Shown piece after piece: positions 1-8,194 of a stretch of DNA of 64,000 bases (its first letter is position 1; each line of letters opens with the position of its first letter). The position numbers and the translations under genes were made by a program. The notes under the pieces were generated by a model. That model ran no database searches. It was not told the DNA's origin and was given only the letters and a program-made list of their open reading frames with translations. This DNA is from Streptomyces venezuelae (GTDB taxonomy: Bacteria > Actinomycetota > Actinomycetes > Streptomycetales > Streptomycetaceae), in NCBI RefSeq assembly GCF_008642315.1, contig NZ_CP029192.1, forward strand, positions 2,046,001 through 2,110,000, in the 5' to 3' direction.

Positions 1-25
1 GGGACCGCTGTCCCCTTGATGCCCC

Positions 26-58
26 CCTGATCTCCTCCTGATGTCCTGCTGATGTCCT
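26..58. repeat. 11-bp direct repeat, three copies
   Basis: Three near-identical 11-base units of the form CCTGATGTCCT lie head to tail upstream of a terminator. They may be the end of a gene that starts outside the window or plain intergenic repeat. Nothing more can be said from this fragment. Confidence 0.5.
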
Positions 59-91
59 CCTGACGACGGACGAATACTCGGATCATTCGCC

Positions 92-120
92 CCCCGCGGT
101 TCACGCCGCGGGGTTTGTCT
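92..120 (+). terminator. Rho-independent terminator of an off-window gene
   Basis: Perfect 8-bp GC stem (CCCCGCGG / CCGCGGGG) with a 6-base loop, followed by a T-rich run. It probably ends a plus-strand gene located left of the window. Confidence 0.65.
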
Positions 121-257
121 TGTCGCGGGGTTTACCCGGTCTCGGGTTTGCCTCATAGAGGGTCACTCGAACGTGGGCGTGTTCGGTTTGATCTTCGGAT
201 GATCGAGCGCATGTCCGAATTGCCCGAATTATTGCTCACCAAATCGTGATCATTTCC

Positions 258-285
258 TAAAGGCGACAGGGATTGGTGCCGAAGA
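258..285 (+). promoter_or_regulatory. WhiG (sigma-28-like) promoter of whiI
   Basis: TAAA at 258-261, a 16-base spacer, then GCCGAAGA at 278-285. This closely fits the sporulation sigma factor WhiG consensus (TAAA, 15-16 bases, GCCGATAA). whiI of S. coelicolor is a known WhiG-dependent gene. The site ends about 80 bases before the GTG at 366, which argues against the longer reading frame that would start at 273 inside this promoter. Confidence 0.75.
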
Positions 286-365
286 GGTTTGTGACCTTGA
301 AAGCACGGTTCGTCCCGGCTTCATCCCCGAGCCGGCCCCTCCCGTCCCCCCACCCAGGAGGCCTG

Positions 366-1028
366 GTGTCCGTTCTCCTCGAGCAGCCCGCAAGCCTGGT
401 CGCCTACCGCCCGAACAAGCCGACCGCCATGGTCGTCGTGGCCGACCCCCGCGTCCGTTCCACCGTCACCCGCCACCTGTGGGCCCTCGGTGTACGCGAC
501 GTCATCGAGGCCTCGTCCATCGCGGAGGCTCGTCCCCGCATCGGCAACCCCCGGGACATCTGCGTCGCTGATGTCCACCTCCCCGACGGCTCCGGCCTGA
601 CGCTCCTCTCCGAAACCCGTGCCGCGGGCTGGCCCAACGGCCTCGCCCTCTCCGCCGCCGACGACATCGGTGCCGTGCGCAACGCCCTCGCGGGCGGCGT
701 CAAGGGCTACGTCGTCACCGGCACCCGTACGAACGTCGGACTCCCCACCCGCCCCGGCGCGGCCCCCATCGGTTCGGCCGCCGCCCGCATGCACCGTCGC
801 CCTCCGGGCACCCCGAGCCACCCCGGCGGCTACCGAGAGCTCTCGGGCCGTGAGGTCGAGGTGCTGCGCCTGGTCGCGGAGGGCCAGTCCAATAAGGCCA
901 TCGGCGTCTCGATGGGCCTGTCCGCCCTGACCGTGAAGAGCCACCTCGCCCGGATCGCGCGCAAGCTCGGCACGGGTGACCGGGCCGGGATGGTGGCGGT
1001 CGCACTGCGCACCGGCATCATCCACTGA
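366..1028 (+). CDS. whiI: Atypical sporulation response regulator WhiI
   Basis: A 220-residue protein with a degenerate receiver domain (about 20-130) and a C-terminal LuxR/NarL helix-turn-helix (about 155-215; motif SGREVEVLRLVAEG, then KSHLARIARKL). WhiI is needed for septation and spore maturation and has no partner kinase. The phospho-acceptor position is kept (D69), but the acidic pair is reduced to D27 with Ala before it, and the conserved lysine after KGYVV is Thr. This matches the published description of WhiI as lacking a normal phosphorylation pocket. The GTG start is preceded by AGGAGG at 356-361 with a short 4-base gap. Neighbours (RNase D, fadA, fadB) follow the S. coelicolor SCO6029-SCO6026 order. 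Confidence 0.88.
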   Translation: MSVLLEQPASLVAYRPNKPTAMVVVADPRVRSTVTRHLWALGVRDVIEASSIAEARPRIGNPRDICVADVHLPDGSGLTLLSETRAAGWPNGLALSAADDIGAVRNALAGGVKGYVVTGTRTNVGLPTRPGAAPIGSAAARMHRRPPGTPSHPGGYRELSGREVEVLRLVAEGQSNKAIGVSMGLSALTVKSHLARIARKLGTGDRAGMVAVALRTGIIH

Positions 1029-1046
1029 CTGATTTACACCCCCCGA

Positions 1047-1080
1047 GCGCCCGTCGACGGAACGTTCCGTCGACGGGCGC
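1047..1080 (+). terminator. Terminator after whiI (34-bp perfect palindrome)
   Basis: A perfect inverted repeat with 17-base arms from GCGCCCGTCGACGGAAC to its complement, no spacer. It starts 18 bases after the whiI stop and ends 26 bases before the RNase D start, so it should isolate whiI transcription. Confidence 0.8.
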
Positions 1081-1106
1081 TGTCCATACACAGATACCCT
1101 TGACAG

Positions 1107-2372
1107 GTGACCGACGCCCAAGAGACCGCAGCAGACAGCTCACTGCGAACCACCGGAGGCGCTCCTCCGGACGACGTCGAAACGGCGCCGATCCCCTTGC
1201 TGGAGCCCCGCGACGGCATTCCTGCGGTGATCGCCGACGAGGAGTCGCTCGCGGCGACCGTCGCGGCCTTCGCCGCGGGCACGGGTCCCGTCGCCGTGGA
1301 CGCCGAGCGCGCGTCCGGCTACCGGTACGGGCAGCGGGCCTATCTCGTCCAGCTCCGCCGCGAGGGCGCCGGCACCGCGCTCGTCGACCCCGTCGCCTGC
1401 CCCGACCTCTCCGGGCTCGGCGAGGCCATCGGCGACGCGGAGTGGGTCCTGCACGCGGCGACGCAGGATCTTCCCTGCCTCCGCGAAATAGGCATGGTGC
1501 CGTCCCGGATCTTCGACACGGAGCTCGCGGGGCGCCTCGCCGGGTTCCCGCGCGTGGGACTCGGCGCGATGGTCGAGAGCGTGCTCGGCTACGTCCTGGA
1601 GAAGGGGCACTCCGCGGTCGACTGGTCGACCCGGCCGCTCCCCGAGCCCTGGTTGCGGTACGCCGCGCTGGACGTCGAGCTCCTCGTCGACCTGCGCGAC
1701 GCGCTGGAGAAGGAGCTCGACCGGCAGGGCAAGCTGGAGTGGGCCCGCGAGGAGTTCGACGCGATCGCGTCGGCGCCGCCCGCGCCGCCCCGCAAGGACC
1801 CCTGGCGTCGCACGTCCGGCATGCACAAGGTGCGCCGACGCCGTCAGATGGCGGTCGTACGAGAGCTCTGGAACGCCCGCGACAAGGTGGCCCAGCGGCG
1901 TGACGTGTCCCCCGGCAAGGTGCTCAGCGACGGTGCGATCGTCGAGGCGGCGCTGGGGCTGCCGCCGAACGTGCACGCGCTGGCGGGGCTGTCCGGGTTC
2001 GGGCACCGGATGGGGCGGCGTCAGCTCGAGCAGTGGCAGGCGGCGGTGGACCGCGCGAAGGCGCTCCCCGACGCGGAGCTTCCGCAGCCGGGCCAAGCGG
2101 TGACCGGTCCGCCGCCTCCCCGGTCCTGGGCGGACCGCGATCCGGCGGCGGCGGCGCGGCTCTCCGCCGCGCGTGCGGCGATCTCCGCTCTCGCCGAGCA
2201 GCTGAACATGCCCCAGGAGAACCTGATCACCCCGGATACGGTGCGTCGTGTCTGCTGGGAGCCGCCGACTCAAGTCGACGAGGCGTCGGTCTCGGCGGCA
2301 CTGGCCGCGCACGGCGCCCGCCCCTGGCAGATCACCCAGGTAACCCCACCCTTGGTAACGGCCCTCTCCTGA
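1107..2372 (+). CDS. Ribonuclease D-like 3'-5' exoribonuclease with HRDC domain
   Basis: A 421-residue protein of the DEDDy exonuclease family, which trims RNA 3' ends. The 3'-5' exonuclease fold covers about 40-215: Exo I VAVDAERASG (D65, E67), Exo II LHAATQDLPCL, Exo III YAALDVELLVDL. An HRDC nucleic-acid-binding domain follows at about 235-320 (VRELWNARDKVAQRRDVSPGK). The N-terminal 35 residues are acidic and low complexity. The GTG start follows whiI's terminator by 26 bases and lacks a good ribosome binding site, so a leaderless or weakly translated message is possible. The C-terminal 100 residues are an actinobacterial extension. Confidence 0.85.
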   Translation: MTDAQETAADSSLRTTGGAPPDDVETAPIPLLEPRDGIPAVIADEESLAATVAAFAAGTGPVAVDAERASGYRYGQRAYLVQLRREGAGTALVDPVACPDLSGLGEAIGDAEWVLHAATQDLPCLREIGMVPSRIFDTELAGRLAGFPRVGLGAMVESVLGYVLEKGHSAVDWSTRPLPEPWLRYAALDVELLVDLRDALEKELDRQGKLEWAREEFDAIASAPPAPPRKDPWRRTSGMHKVRRRRQMAVVRELWNARDKVAQRRDVSPGKVLSDGAIVEAALGLPPNVHALAGLSGFGHRMGRRQLEQWQAAVDRAKALPDAELPQPGQAVTGPPPPRSWADRDPAAAARLSAARAAISALAEQLNMPQENLITPDTVRRVCWEPPTQVDEASVSAALAAHGARPWQITQVTPPLVTALS

Positions 2373-2434
2373 CACCCCCGCCCCCACCCGGGCCGCACAA
2401 GGCCCCGGGTGGCCCCACGCCACACGCCCACGCC

Positions 2435-3047
2435 CCGCAGGGGCGGACTCCCCCGCCCCCGCCGCTCCGCGGCGGATCATCCCCACCCACCCGCCCGTGC
2501 ACCCCGCACGCTCACACCCCGTAGGGGCGGGCCCGGCACCCCGCCTACCGGCAGTTGGGCGGCTTACCCCTGTCCCGCCGCTTCGCGGCGGATACCACCC
2601 ACCCACCCACCCGTGCGCCCCGCGCGTTCATGCCCCGTAGGGGCGGGCCAGCACCCCACCTACCGGCAGTAGCGCGGCTTGCCCCTATACCGCCGCTGCG
2701 GGCGGATGCCACGCACCCGCCCGCCCGTGCGCCTCGCACGCTCACACCCCGTAGGGGCGGGCCCGGCACCCCGCCTGCCCGCAGTCGCGCGGCTTGCCCC
2801 TATGCCGCCGCTTCGCGGCGGATCATCCCCACCCGCCCGTCCGTGCGCCCCGCACGCTCACACCCCGTAGGAGCGGGTCCGCCGGACGCGCTCGGCGGCG
2901 GCGAATGCCCGGCTGCCCCACCGACTCCCAGCAAATCCACCCGCCGCCCTACGGGGACAAGGCCACCCGTCCCTACGGGGCTTGTGCGTGCGGGGTGAAC
3001 GGGTGGGTGGGTGGGTGGGGACGATCCGCCGCGCAGCGGCGGGACAG
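2435..3047. repeat. 115-bp hairpin repeat array with one inverted copy
   Basis: The 871-base gap between RNase D and fadA holds at least four direct units of about 115 bp. Each carries a GC hairpin (CCGCCGCTTCGCGGCGG type, at 2459, 2575, 2690 and 2805) and a CCGTAGGGGCGGG core (at 2519, 2635, 2749 and 2865; a variant at 2435). From about 2946 to 3047 the same elements return in reverse orientation (CCCTACGGGG at 2946 and 2971, hairpin at 3026-3042). Reading frames across it are proline-rich, repetitive and unlike neighbouring genes, so it is taken as noncoding. Function unknown; the opposed copies could form a long hairpin in RNA or DNA. Confidence 0.8.
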
Positions 3048-3158
3048 GGGCCGCCACCCACCCACTGGCAGCCAACGAACCGGCGAGGTACGGGGAGCCG
3101 CCCAATCAGTGATGGGCGAACGGGCGCGAGTGTGACGTTTGCCTCGCCGAGGTCGCCC

Positions 3159-3187
3159 TTGGCCACCTAGTTACCGACAAGTAGGGT
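3159..3187 (+). promoter_or_regulatory. Putative fadAB promoter with overlapping dyad
   Basis: TTGGCC (3159-3164) and TAGGGT (3182-3187) are separated by 17 bases. An imperfect inverted repeat with matching positions CTA-TT-CG-AA-TAG spans 3167-3184, between and over the promoter boxes, as expected for a repressor of fatty-acid degradation. The regulator is not identifiable from the window. Confidence 0.5.
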
Positions 3188-3243
3188 GGACGAAGGAAGC
3201 GCGCCGCAGGCGTGGCGCAACCGCACCCTGGAGGAGAGCCATC

Positions 3244-4470
3244 GTGCCTCGTACCGTCAGGGACGTCGTCTTCGTGGACGGCGTCCGCACCCCGTTCGGC
3301 AAGGCGGGCCCGAAGGGCATCTACCACGAGACCCGTGCCGATGACCTCGTCGTGAAGGCCATCCGGGAGCTGCTGCGCCGCAACCCGGACCTCGACCCCG
3401 CCAAGATCGACGAGGTCGCCATCGCCGCGACCACGCAGATCGGCGACCAGGGTCTGACGATCGGCCGCACCGCCGGCATCCTCGCCGGGCTGCCGCAGTC
3501 CGTGCCGGGCTACTCGATCGACCGCATGTGCGCCGGCGCCCTGACCGCCGTGACCTCGGTCGCGGGCAGCGTCGCCTTCGGTGCGTACGACATCGCCGTC
3601 GCCGGCGGTGTCGAGCACATGGGCCGCCACCCCATGGGTGAGGGCGTCGACCCCAACCCGCGGTTCGTGAGCGAGAAGCTCGTCGACGAGTCCGCGCTGT
3701 TCATGGGCATGACGGCCGAGAACCTGCACGACCGCTATCCCACGATCACCAAGCAGCGTGCCGACGAGTACGCCGTGCGCTCGCAGGAGAAGGCCGCCAA
3801 GGCGTACGCCGACGGCAAGATCCAGGCCGACCTCGTGCCGATCTCCGTACGGCGCACGAACGAGGAGGCCGGTGAGACCGGCTGGGGGCTCGCCACCGCC
3901 GATGAGCCGATGCGTCCGGGGACGACCCTGGAGAACCTCGCGAGCCTCAAGACGCCGTTCCGTACGCACGGCCGCGTCACCGCGGGCAACGCCGCCGGTC
4001 TCAACGACGGCGCCACCGCCTCCCTCATCGCGTCGGAGGAGTTCGCCCGGGCGAACAACCTCCCCGTGAAGATGCGCCTCGTCGCGTACTCCTTCGCGGG
4101 TGTCGAGCCGGAGGTCATGGGCTACGGCCCGATCCCGGCCACGGAGAAGGCCCTCGCCCAGGCGGGGCTGACGATCGGCGACATCGGTCTCTTCGAGATC
4201 AACGAGGCCTTCGCCGTGCAGGTGCTCGCCTTCCTGGAGCACTACGGCATCGCGGACGACGACGCCCGCGTGAACCAGTACGGCGGCGCCATCGCGTTCG
4301 GCCACCCGCTCGCCTCCTCCGGCGTACGCCTGATGACGCAGCTGGCGCGGCAGTTCGAGGAGCAGCCGGAGGTCCGCTACGGCCTCACGACCATGTGCGT
4401 CGGCTTCGGCATGGGCGCCACGGTCATCTGGGAGAACCCCCACCACAAGGACGCCGGAGGCGACAAGTGA
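3244..4470 (+). CDS. fadA: Acetyl-CoA C-acyltransferase (3-ketoacyl-CoA thiolase)
   Basis: A 408-residue thiolase, the last step of the beta-oxidation cycle, cleaving 3-ketoacyl-CoA with CoA. All catalytic motifs are present: nucleophilic C96 in IDRMCAGALTA, NEAF in INEAFAVQ, the histidine of GGAIAFGHPLASSG and the second cysteine of TTMCVGFGMG. Length is normal for the family. The GTG at 3244 is chosen over the upstream in-frame start because GGAGGAG lies at 3230-3236. The stop overlaps the fadB start (GTGA), so the two are translationally coupled and probably form a trifunctional-like complex. Confidence 0.93.
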   Translation: MPRTVRDVVFVDGVRTPFGKAGPKGIYHETRADDLVVKAIRELLRRNPDLDPAKIDEVAIAATTQIGDQGLTIGRTAGILAGLPQSVPGYSIDRMCAGALTAVTSVAGSVAFGAYDIAVAGGVEHMGRHPMGEGVDPNPRFVSEKLVDESALFMGMTAENLHDRYPTITKQRADEYAVRSQEKAAKAYADGKIQADLVPISVRRTNEEAGETGWGLATADEPMRPGTTLENLASLKTPFRTHGRVTAGNAAGLNDGATASLIASEEFARANNLPVKMRLVAYSFAGVEPEVMGYGPIPATEKALAQAGLTIGDIGLFEINEAFAVQVLAFLEHYGIADDDARVNQYGGAIAFGHPLASSGVRLMTQLARQFEEQPEVRYGLTTMCVGFGMGATVIWENPHHKDAGGDK

Positions 4471-6599
4471 GCACGACCACCACTGAGCTTCTGAAGGGTG
4501 CGGCCGAGCTGTTCCCCGACGAGGTCGTGACGCAGGCGCACGTACGCCACCTCGACCTCCCCCACGGTGCCGGGCGCTTCGCGCTCATCACCCTCGACAA
4601 CGGCTTCGACCACACGAAGCCGACCACCTTCGGACCGCAGTCCCTCGCCAACCTGAACACGGCGATCGACCAGGTCGAGAAGGAGGCGTCCGAGGGCGGC
4701 ATCGTCGGCGTCGGCATCACCGGCAAGCCGTTCATCTTCGCCGTCGGCGCCGACCTCAAGGGCGTCGAGCTGCTGAAGAAGCACGATGACGCGCTCGCCA
4801 TCGGCAAGGGCGGGCATGAAGTCTTCAAGCGGCTCAGCGGGCTCGCCGTGCCGACTTTCGCCTACTACAACGGTGCCGCGATGGGCGGTGGCGTCGAGGT
4901 CGGTCTGCACTGCTCGTACCGCACCGTCTCCAAGGCGCTGCCCGCGTTCTCGCTGCCCGAGGTCTTCCTCGGCCTGGTCCCGGGCTGGGGCGGCTGCGCG
5001 CTGCTCCCGAACCTGATCGGCGCCGACAAGGCCGTCTCGGTCATCATCGAGAACTCGCTGAACCAGAACCGTCAGCTCAAGGGCAAGCAGGTCTTCGAGC
5101 TCGGCATCGCCGACGCGCTCTTCGAGGGCGCGGACTTCCTGGAGCAGTCGCTGATCTGGACGGCGTCCGTCCTGAACGGCAAGACCGAGGTCGTCCGCCC
5201 CGAGATCGACCGCGGCGAGGGCTGGGACGCCGCCGTGGCGCGCGGCCGCGCCATCGCCGACTCCAAGGTGCACGGCGCCGCTCCGGCCGCCTACCGCGCC
5301 CTGGAGATCATCGAGGCCGCCAGGAACGGCGACCTGCAGGCGGGCTTCGACGCCGAGGACACCGCGCTCGCCGACCTCATCATGGGCGGTGAACTGCGCG
5401 CGGGCATCTACTCGTTCAACCTCGTGCAGAAGCGCGGCAAGCGCCCCGCGGGCGCCCCGGACAAGAACCTCGCGCGTCCGGTCACCAAGGTCGGTGTCGT
5501 CGGCGCCGGTCTGATGGCCTCGCAGCTCGCGCTGCTCTTCCTGCGCCGCCTCGAGGTGCCGGTCGTGCTGACCGACATCGACCAGGAGCGCGTGGACAAG
5601 GGCGTCGGCTACGTCCACGAGGAGATCGACAAGCTCCTCCTCAAGGGCCGCGTCAACCAGGACAAGGCCAACCGCCTGAAGGGGCTCGTCTCCGGCGTGC
5701 TCGACAAGGCCGAGGGATTCTCCGACGCCGACTTCGTCATCGAGGCCGTCTTCGAGGAGATCGGCGTCAAGCAGCAGGTGTTCGCCGAGGTCGAGGCCGT
5801 CGCTCCGGCGCACGCGATCCTCGCCACCAACACCTCCTCGCTCTCGGTCACCGAGATGGCGTCGAAGCTGAAGCACCCCGAGCGGGTCGTCGGCTTCCAC
5901 TTCTTCAACCCGGTCGCGATCCTGCCGCTCCTGGAGATCGTGCGCGGCGAGCAGACGGACGACGCCTCGCTGGCCACGGCGTTCGGTGTCGCCAAGAAGC
6001 TCAAGAAGACCGCTGTTCTGGTCAAGGACGCTCCGGCGTTCGTCGTGAACCGCATCCTCACCCGCTTCATGGGCGAGATCCAGAACGTCATCGACGAGGG
6101 CACCCCGGTCGCCGTCGCCGAGAAGGGCGTCGAGCCGCTCGGTCTGCCGATGTCGCCGCTGGTGCTCCTTGAGCTGGTGGGTCCGGCGATCGGTCTGCAC
6201 GTCTCGGAGACCCTGAACCGCGCCTTCCCGGAGCGCTTCACCGTGTCCCCGAACCTCGCGGCCGTCGTCAAGGCGGGCAAGCGCGGCTTCTACGTGTACG
6301 ACTCCGGCAAGCCGGAGCTCGACCCCGAGGTCGCCGCTCTCCTGAAGCAGGGCGACTCCGTCCTGACCGAGGAGCAGGTGCGGGACCGCGTGCTCGACGC
6401 GGTGGCGCAGGAGATCGGGCTCATGCTCGACGAGGGCGTCGTCGCCGAGGCGCAGGACATCGACCTCTGCCTGATCACCGGCGCGGGCTGGCCCTTCCAC
6501 CTGGGCGGCATCACGCCGTACCTGGACCGTGAGGGTGTCAGCGAGCGGGTGAACGGGAAGCGGTTCCTGGCGCAGGGCGTGGCGAGCGTACCGGCGTAA
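4467..6599 (+). CDS. fadB: Fatty-acid oxidation multifunctional protein (enoyl-CoA hydratase / 3-hydroxyacyl-CoA dehydrogenase)
   Basis: A 710-residue two-enzyme fusion catalysing the hydration and NAD-dependent oxidation steps of beta-oxidation. The N-terminal crotonase domain (about 35-260) shows the oxyanion-hole segment YYNGAAMGGGVEVG. The dehydrogenase NAD-binding fold starts near residue 340 (VGVVGAGLMASQLA) and includes ATNTSSLSVTEMA and the catalytic histidine in GFHFFNP. C-terminal 3HCDH domains complete it. It overlaps fadA by 4 bases, so both are made from one message, ended by the hairpin at 6639. Confidence 0.93.
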   Translation: MSTTTTELLKGAAELFPDEVVTQAHVRHLDLPHGAGRFALITLDNGFDHTKPTTFGPQSLANLNTAIDQVEKEASEGGIVGVGITGKPFIFAVGADLKGVELLKKHDDALAIGKGGHEVFKRLSGLAVPTFAYYNGAAMGGGVEVGLHCSYRTVSKALPAFSLPEVFLGLVPGWGGCALLPNLIGADKAVSVIIENSLNQNRQLKGKQVFELGIADALFEGADFLEQSLIWTASVLNGKTEVVRPEIDRGEGWDAAVARGRAIADSKVHGAAPAAYRALEIIEAARNGDLQAGFDAEDTALADLIMGGELRAGIYSFNLVQKRGKRPAGAPDKNLARPVTKVGVVGAGLMASQLALLFLRRLEVPVVLTDIDQERVDKGVGYVHEEIDKLLLKGRVNQDKANRLKGLVSGVLDKAEGFSDADFVIEAVFEEIGVKQQVFAEVEAVAPAHAILATNTSSLSVTEMASKLKHPERVVGFHFFNPVAILPLLEIVRGEQTDDASLATAFGVAKKLKKTAVLVKDAPAFVVNRILTRFMGEIQNVIDEGTPVAVAEKGVEPLGLPMSPLVLLELVGPAIGLHVSETLNRAFPERFTVSPNLAAVVKAGKRGFYVYDSGKPELDPEVAALLKQGDSVLTEEQVRDRVLDAVAQEIGLMLDEGVVAEAQDIDLCLITGAGWPFHLGGITPYLDREGVSERVNGKRFLAQGVASVPA

Positions 6600-6602
6600 C
6601 GC

Positions 6603-6634
6603 GCGACAACGCGACAACGCGACAACGCGACAAC
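6603..6634. repeat. Tandem GCGACAAC x4
   Basis: Four perfect copies of an 8-base unit directly after the fadB stop and before the terminator. Copy number is likely to vary between strains. Confidence 0.9.
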
Positions 6635-6638
6635 AGGA

Positions 6639-6672
6639 GCGGGCCGTACGGGAGTTGTCCCGTACGGCCCGC
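6639..6672. terminator. Terminator between fadB and the convergent gene
   Basis: Perfect 15-bp stem (GCGGGCCGTACGGGA and complement) with a GTTG loop. It lies between convergent genes and probably works in both directions. Confidence 0.85.
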
Positions 6673-6682
6673 TTCCGTTTGC

Positions 6683-7753
6683 TCAGACGCGCGCCCACGC
6701 CCCCAGCGCGAGTCCCGCCTCCGCCTTCTGGCGGGCGATCCGCAGCGTCCCGTCGAGGCCGATCGCCGCCATGACGACGCGGCCGTGCGCGTCGAGCGTC
6801 AGCGCGGGCGCGCCCAGGCACGGTTCGCCGGTCTCGGCCCACCACAGTCCCGCTCCCTCGTCCTCCGTGGGGAACGCAGCGAGTGCGGGGCGGCCCGTGC
6901 TCGCGCGGTGGGCGAGGACCGTGCAGTCGTGGCCGTCTATGGTCGTGCGGACGGCGGCCGTGGGGCCGGTGCCGGGGTTGCCGCCGAGGGGCAGCGCGGG
7001 GCCGCCGCCGGCCGTGCGGTGGGCCAGGACGCCGTCGCCGAGGGCGTCGGCCGCGTAGTACGTGAGGCGGTCGGGGCCGGTTTCCAGGGCCGTGCCGGAG
7101 CCGGGGGCCGGGGCGAGCGGGATGTCGTCGGCGCGCACCAGTTCACCGCCCTGCTCCTCCTGGGCCCAGCGCAGCGTGGCCTTGCCCGAGGGGGCGAGGA
7201 CCTCGATGCGGCCCGTCGACGTGGCGACCGCGGCCGCGCCGTCCAGGGTGTCGCGGACCTTGAAGTCCTTCCACCCCTCCCACTTGCCGCCCTTGCCCTC
7301 ACGCCGCATCCGGATGCCGCCCACCGCGTCGCGCACGAAGACGTGGACGGTGCCGGCGGCGTCGACCGCGGCGGCGGGCACGCCGAGGTGCGGGGCGCGC
7401 TCGACGAGCTTGGTGTGCGGGTTGCCGAGCGAGCGCCAGTCCATCAGCGGCCTGCCCGACTGGTACTGGATGGAGTGCACGACCTCGACGAGCGGCTTCC
7501 CCTCGGCGTCGCGTCGCTCGCGGCGGCCCAGGAAGTGCACGTAGCCGTCGGCGCCCTGGGCGAGGGTGAGGTAGGTCAGGTCGGGCGCCTCGAAGAAGTC
7601 GGGGCCCTCCCAGTCGGGTCCGCCGGGTCTGGTCTCCGTCCAGCGCAGGAGGCCTCCCTCGGCGCGGGCGTAGGCGGTGAGACGGCCGTCACGGCCGCGC
7701 AGCAGCCAGCGGGCGGTCTCCGGCGCACCGGTGCTGCTTGACCTCGACGGCAT
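6683..7753 (-). CDS. Hypothetical protein, probable beta-propeller-like repeats
   Basis: A 356-residue cytosolic protein without signal peptide or membrane segment. It is rich in short Trp/Gly/Asp strands that recur about every 45-50 residues (for example GADGYVHFLGR, AAGTVHVFVRD, TSTGRIEVLAP, DAHGRVVMAAIG, LDGTLRIARQ), the pattern of sialidase-like or PLL-type lectin propellers with a repeated [AD]-x-DG-x-[VL] turn. No catalytic motif was recognised. It is conserved in position beside fadAB in Streptomyces as far as I recall. Function unknown. Confidence 0.65.
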   Translation of the reverse strand: MPSRSSSTGAPETARWLLRGRDGRLTAYARAEGGLLRWTETRPGGPDWEGPDFFEAPDLTYLTLAQGADGYVHFLGRRERRDAEGKPLVEVVHSIQYQSGRPLMDWRSLGNPHTKLVERAPHLGVPAAAVDAAGTVHVFVRDAVGGIRMRREGKGGKWEGWKDFKVRDTLDGAAAVATSTGRIEVLAPSGKATLRWAQEEQGGELVRADDIPLAPAPGSGTALETGPDRLTYYAADALGDGVLAHRTAGGGPALPLGGNPGTGPTAAVRTTIDGHDCTVLAHRASTGRPALAAFPTEDEGAGLWWAETGEPCLGAPALTLDAHGRVVMAAIGLDGTLRIARQKAEAGLALGAWARV

Positions 7754-7819
7754 GACTCTGCGCCAACCCTTCCACTTCGCGGACGCACGATGTTCTGCCC
7801 ATTAGTTTACGTTTGCCGC

Positions 7820-8188
7820 ATGAACACTCTCGTCGTCGTCGATGCCGCGAACGTCGTCGGATCCGTGCCCGACGGCTGGTGGCGCGACCGGCGCGGCGCC
7901 GCCGAGCGGCTGCGGGACTCCCTCGTCCGGTACGCGGAGGAGGGCCTGCCCGGGTATCCGGGGCCGCTGGAGGTGGTCCTGGTCGTCGAGGGCGCCGCGC
8001 GCGGCGTGGAGTCCGTGCCGGGCGTACGCGTGGAGAGCGCGTCCGGCAGCGGCGACGACCGGATCGTGGAGGTGGCCGCGGGGGCCGAGGGCCGCCCTTG
8101 TCTGGTCGTCACGGCCGACCGCGAGCTGCGCCGCAGGGTGGGCGAGACGGGGGCGGAGTGTGCGGGCCCCCGGACCGTACGCCCCTGA
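7820..8188 (+). CDS. Small NYN/PIN-like nuclease-fold protein
   Basis: A 122-residue protein. It begins with VVVDAANVVGS, the first acidic motif of the NYN/PIN RNase fold. It continues with a GSGDDRIVE segment and VVTADRELRRRV, the last acidic motif region. This resembles short YacP/NYN domain proteins that cut RNA. Streptomyces homologues are often labelled NTP pyrophosphohydrolase, which the motifs do not support. The ATG at 7820 is preferred over the upstream in-frame start because the domain begins there. It is divergent from the propeller gene and convergent with the glycosyltransferase. Confidence 0.65.
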   Translation: MNTLVVVDAANVVGSVPDGWWRDRRGAAERLRDSLVRYAEEGLPGYPGPLEVVLVVEGAARGVESVPGVRVESASGSGDDRIVEVAAGAEGRPCLVVTADRELRRRVGETGAECAGPRTVRP

Positions 8189-8194
8189 ACCCCG

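Noticed and set aside
1099..1104. TTGACA before the RNase D gene
   Set aside because: It lies 3 bases before the start codon and cannot be the -35 box of that gene.
2435..3047. Repeat array resembling a CRISPR
   Set aside because: Units are about 115 bp with imperfect repeats, no unique spacers of constant length, no cas genes.
2409..3170. Several Pro/Arg-rich open frames in the repeat array
   Set aside because: They simply translate the repeats, lack ribosome binding sites, and no frame is favoured by third-position GC.
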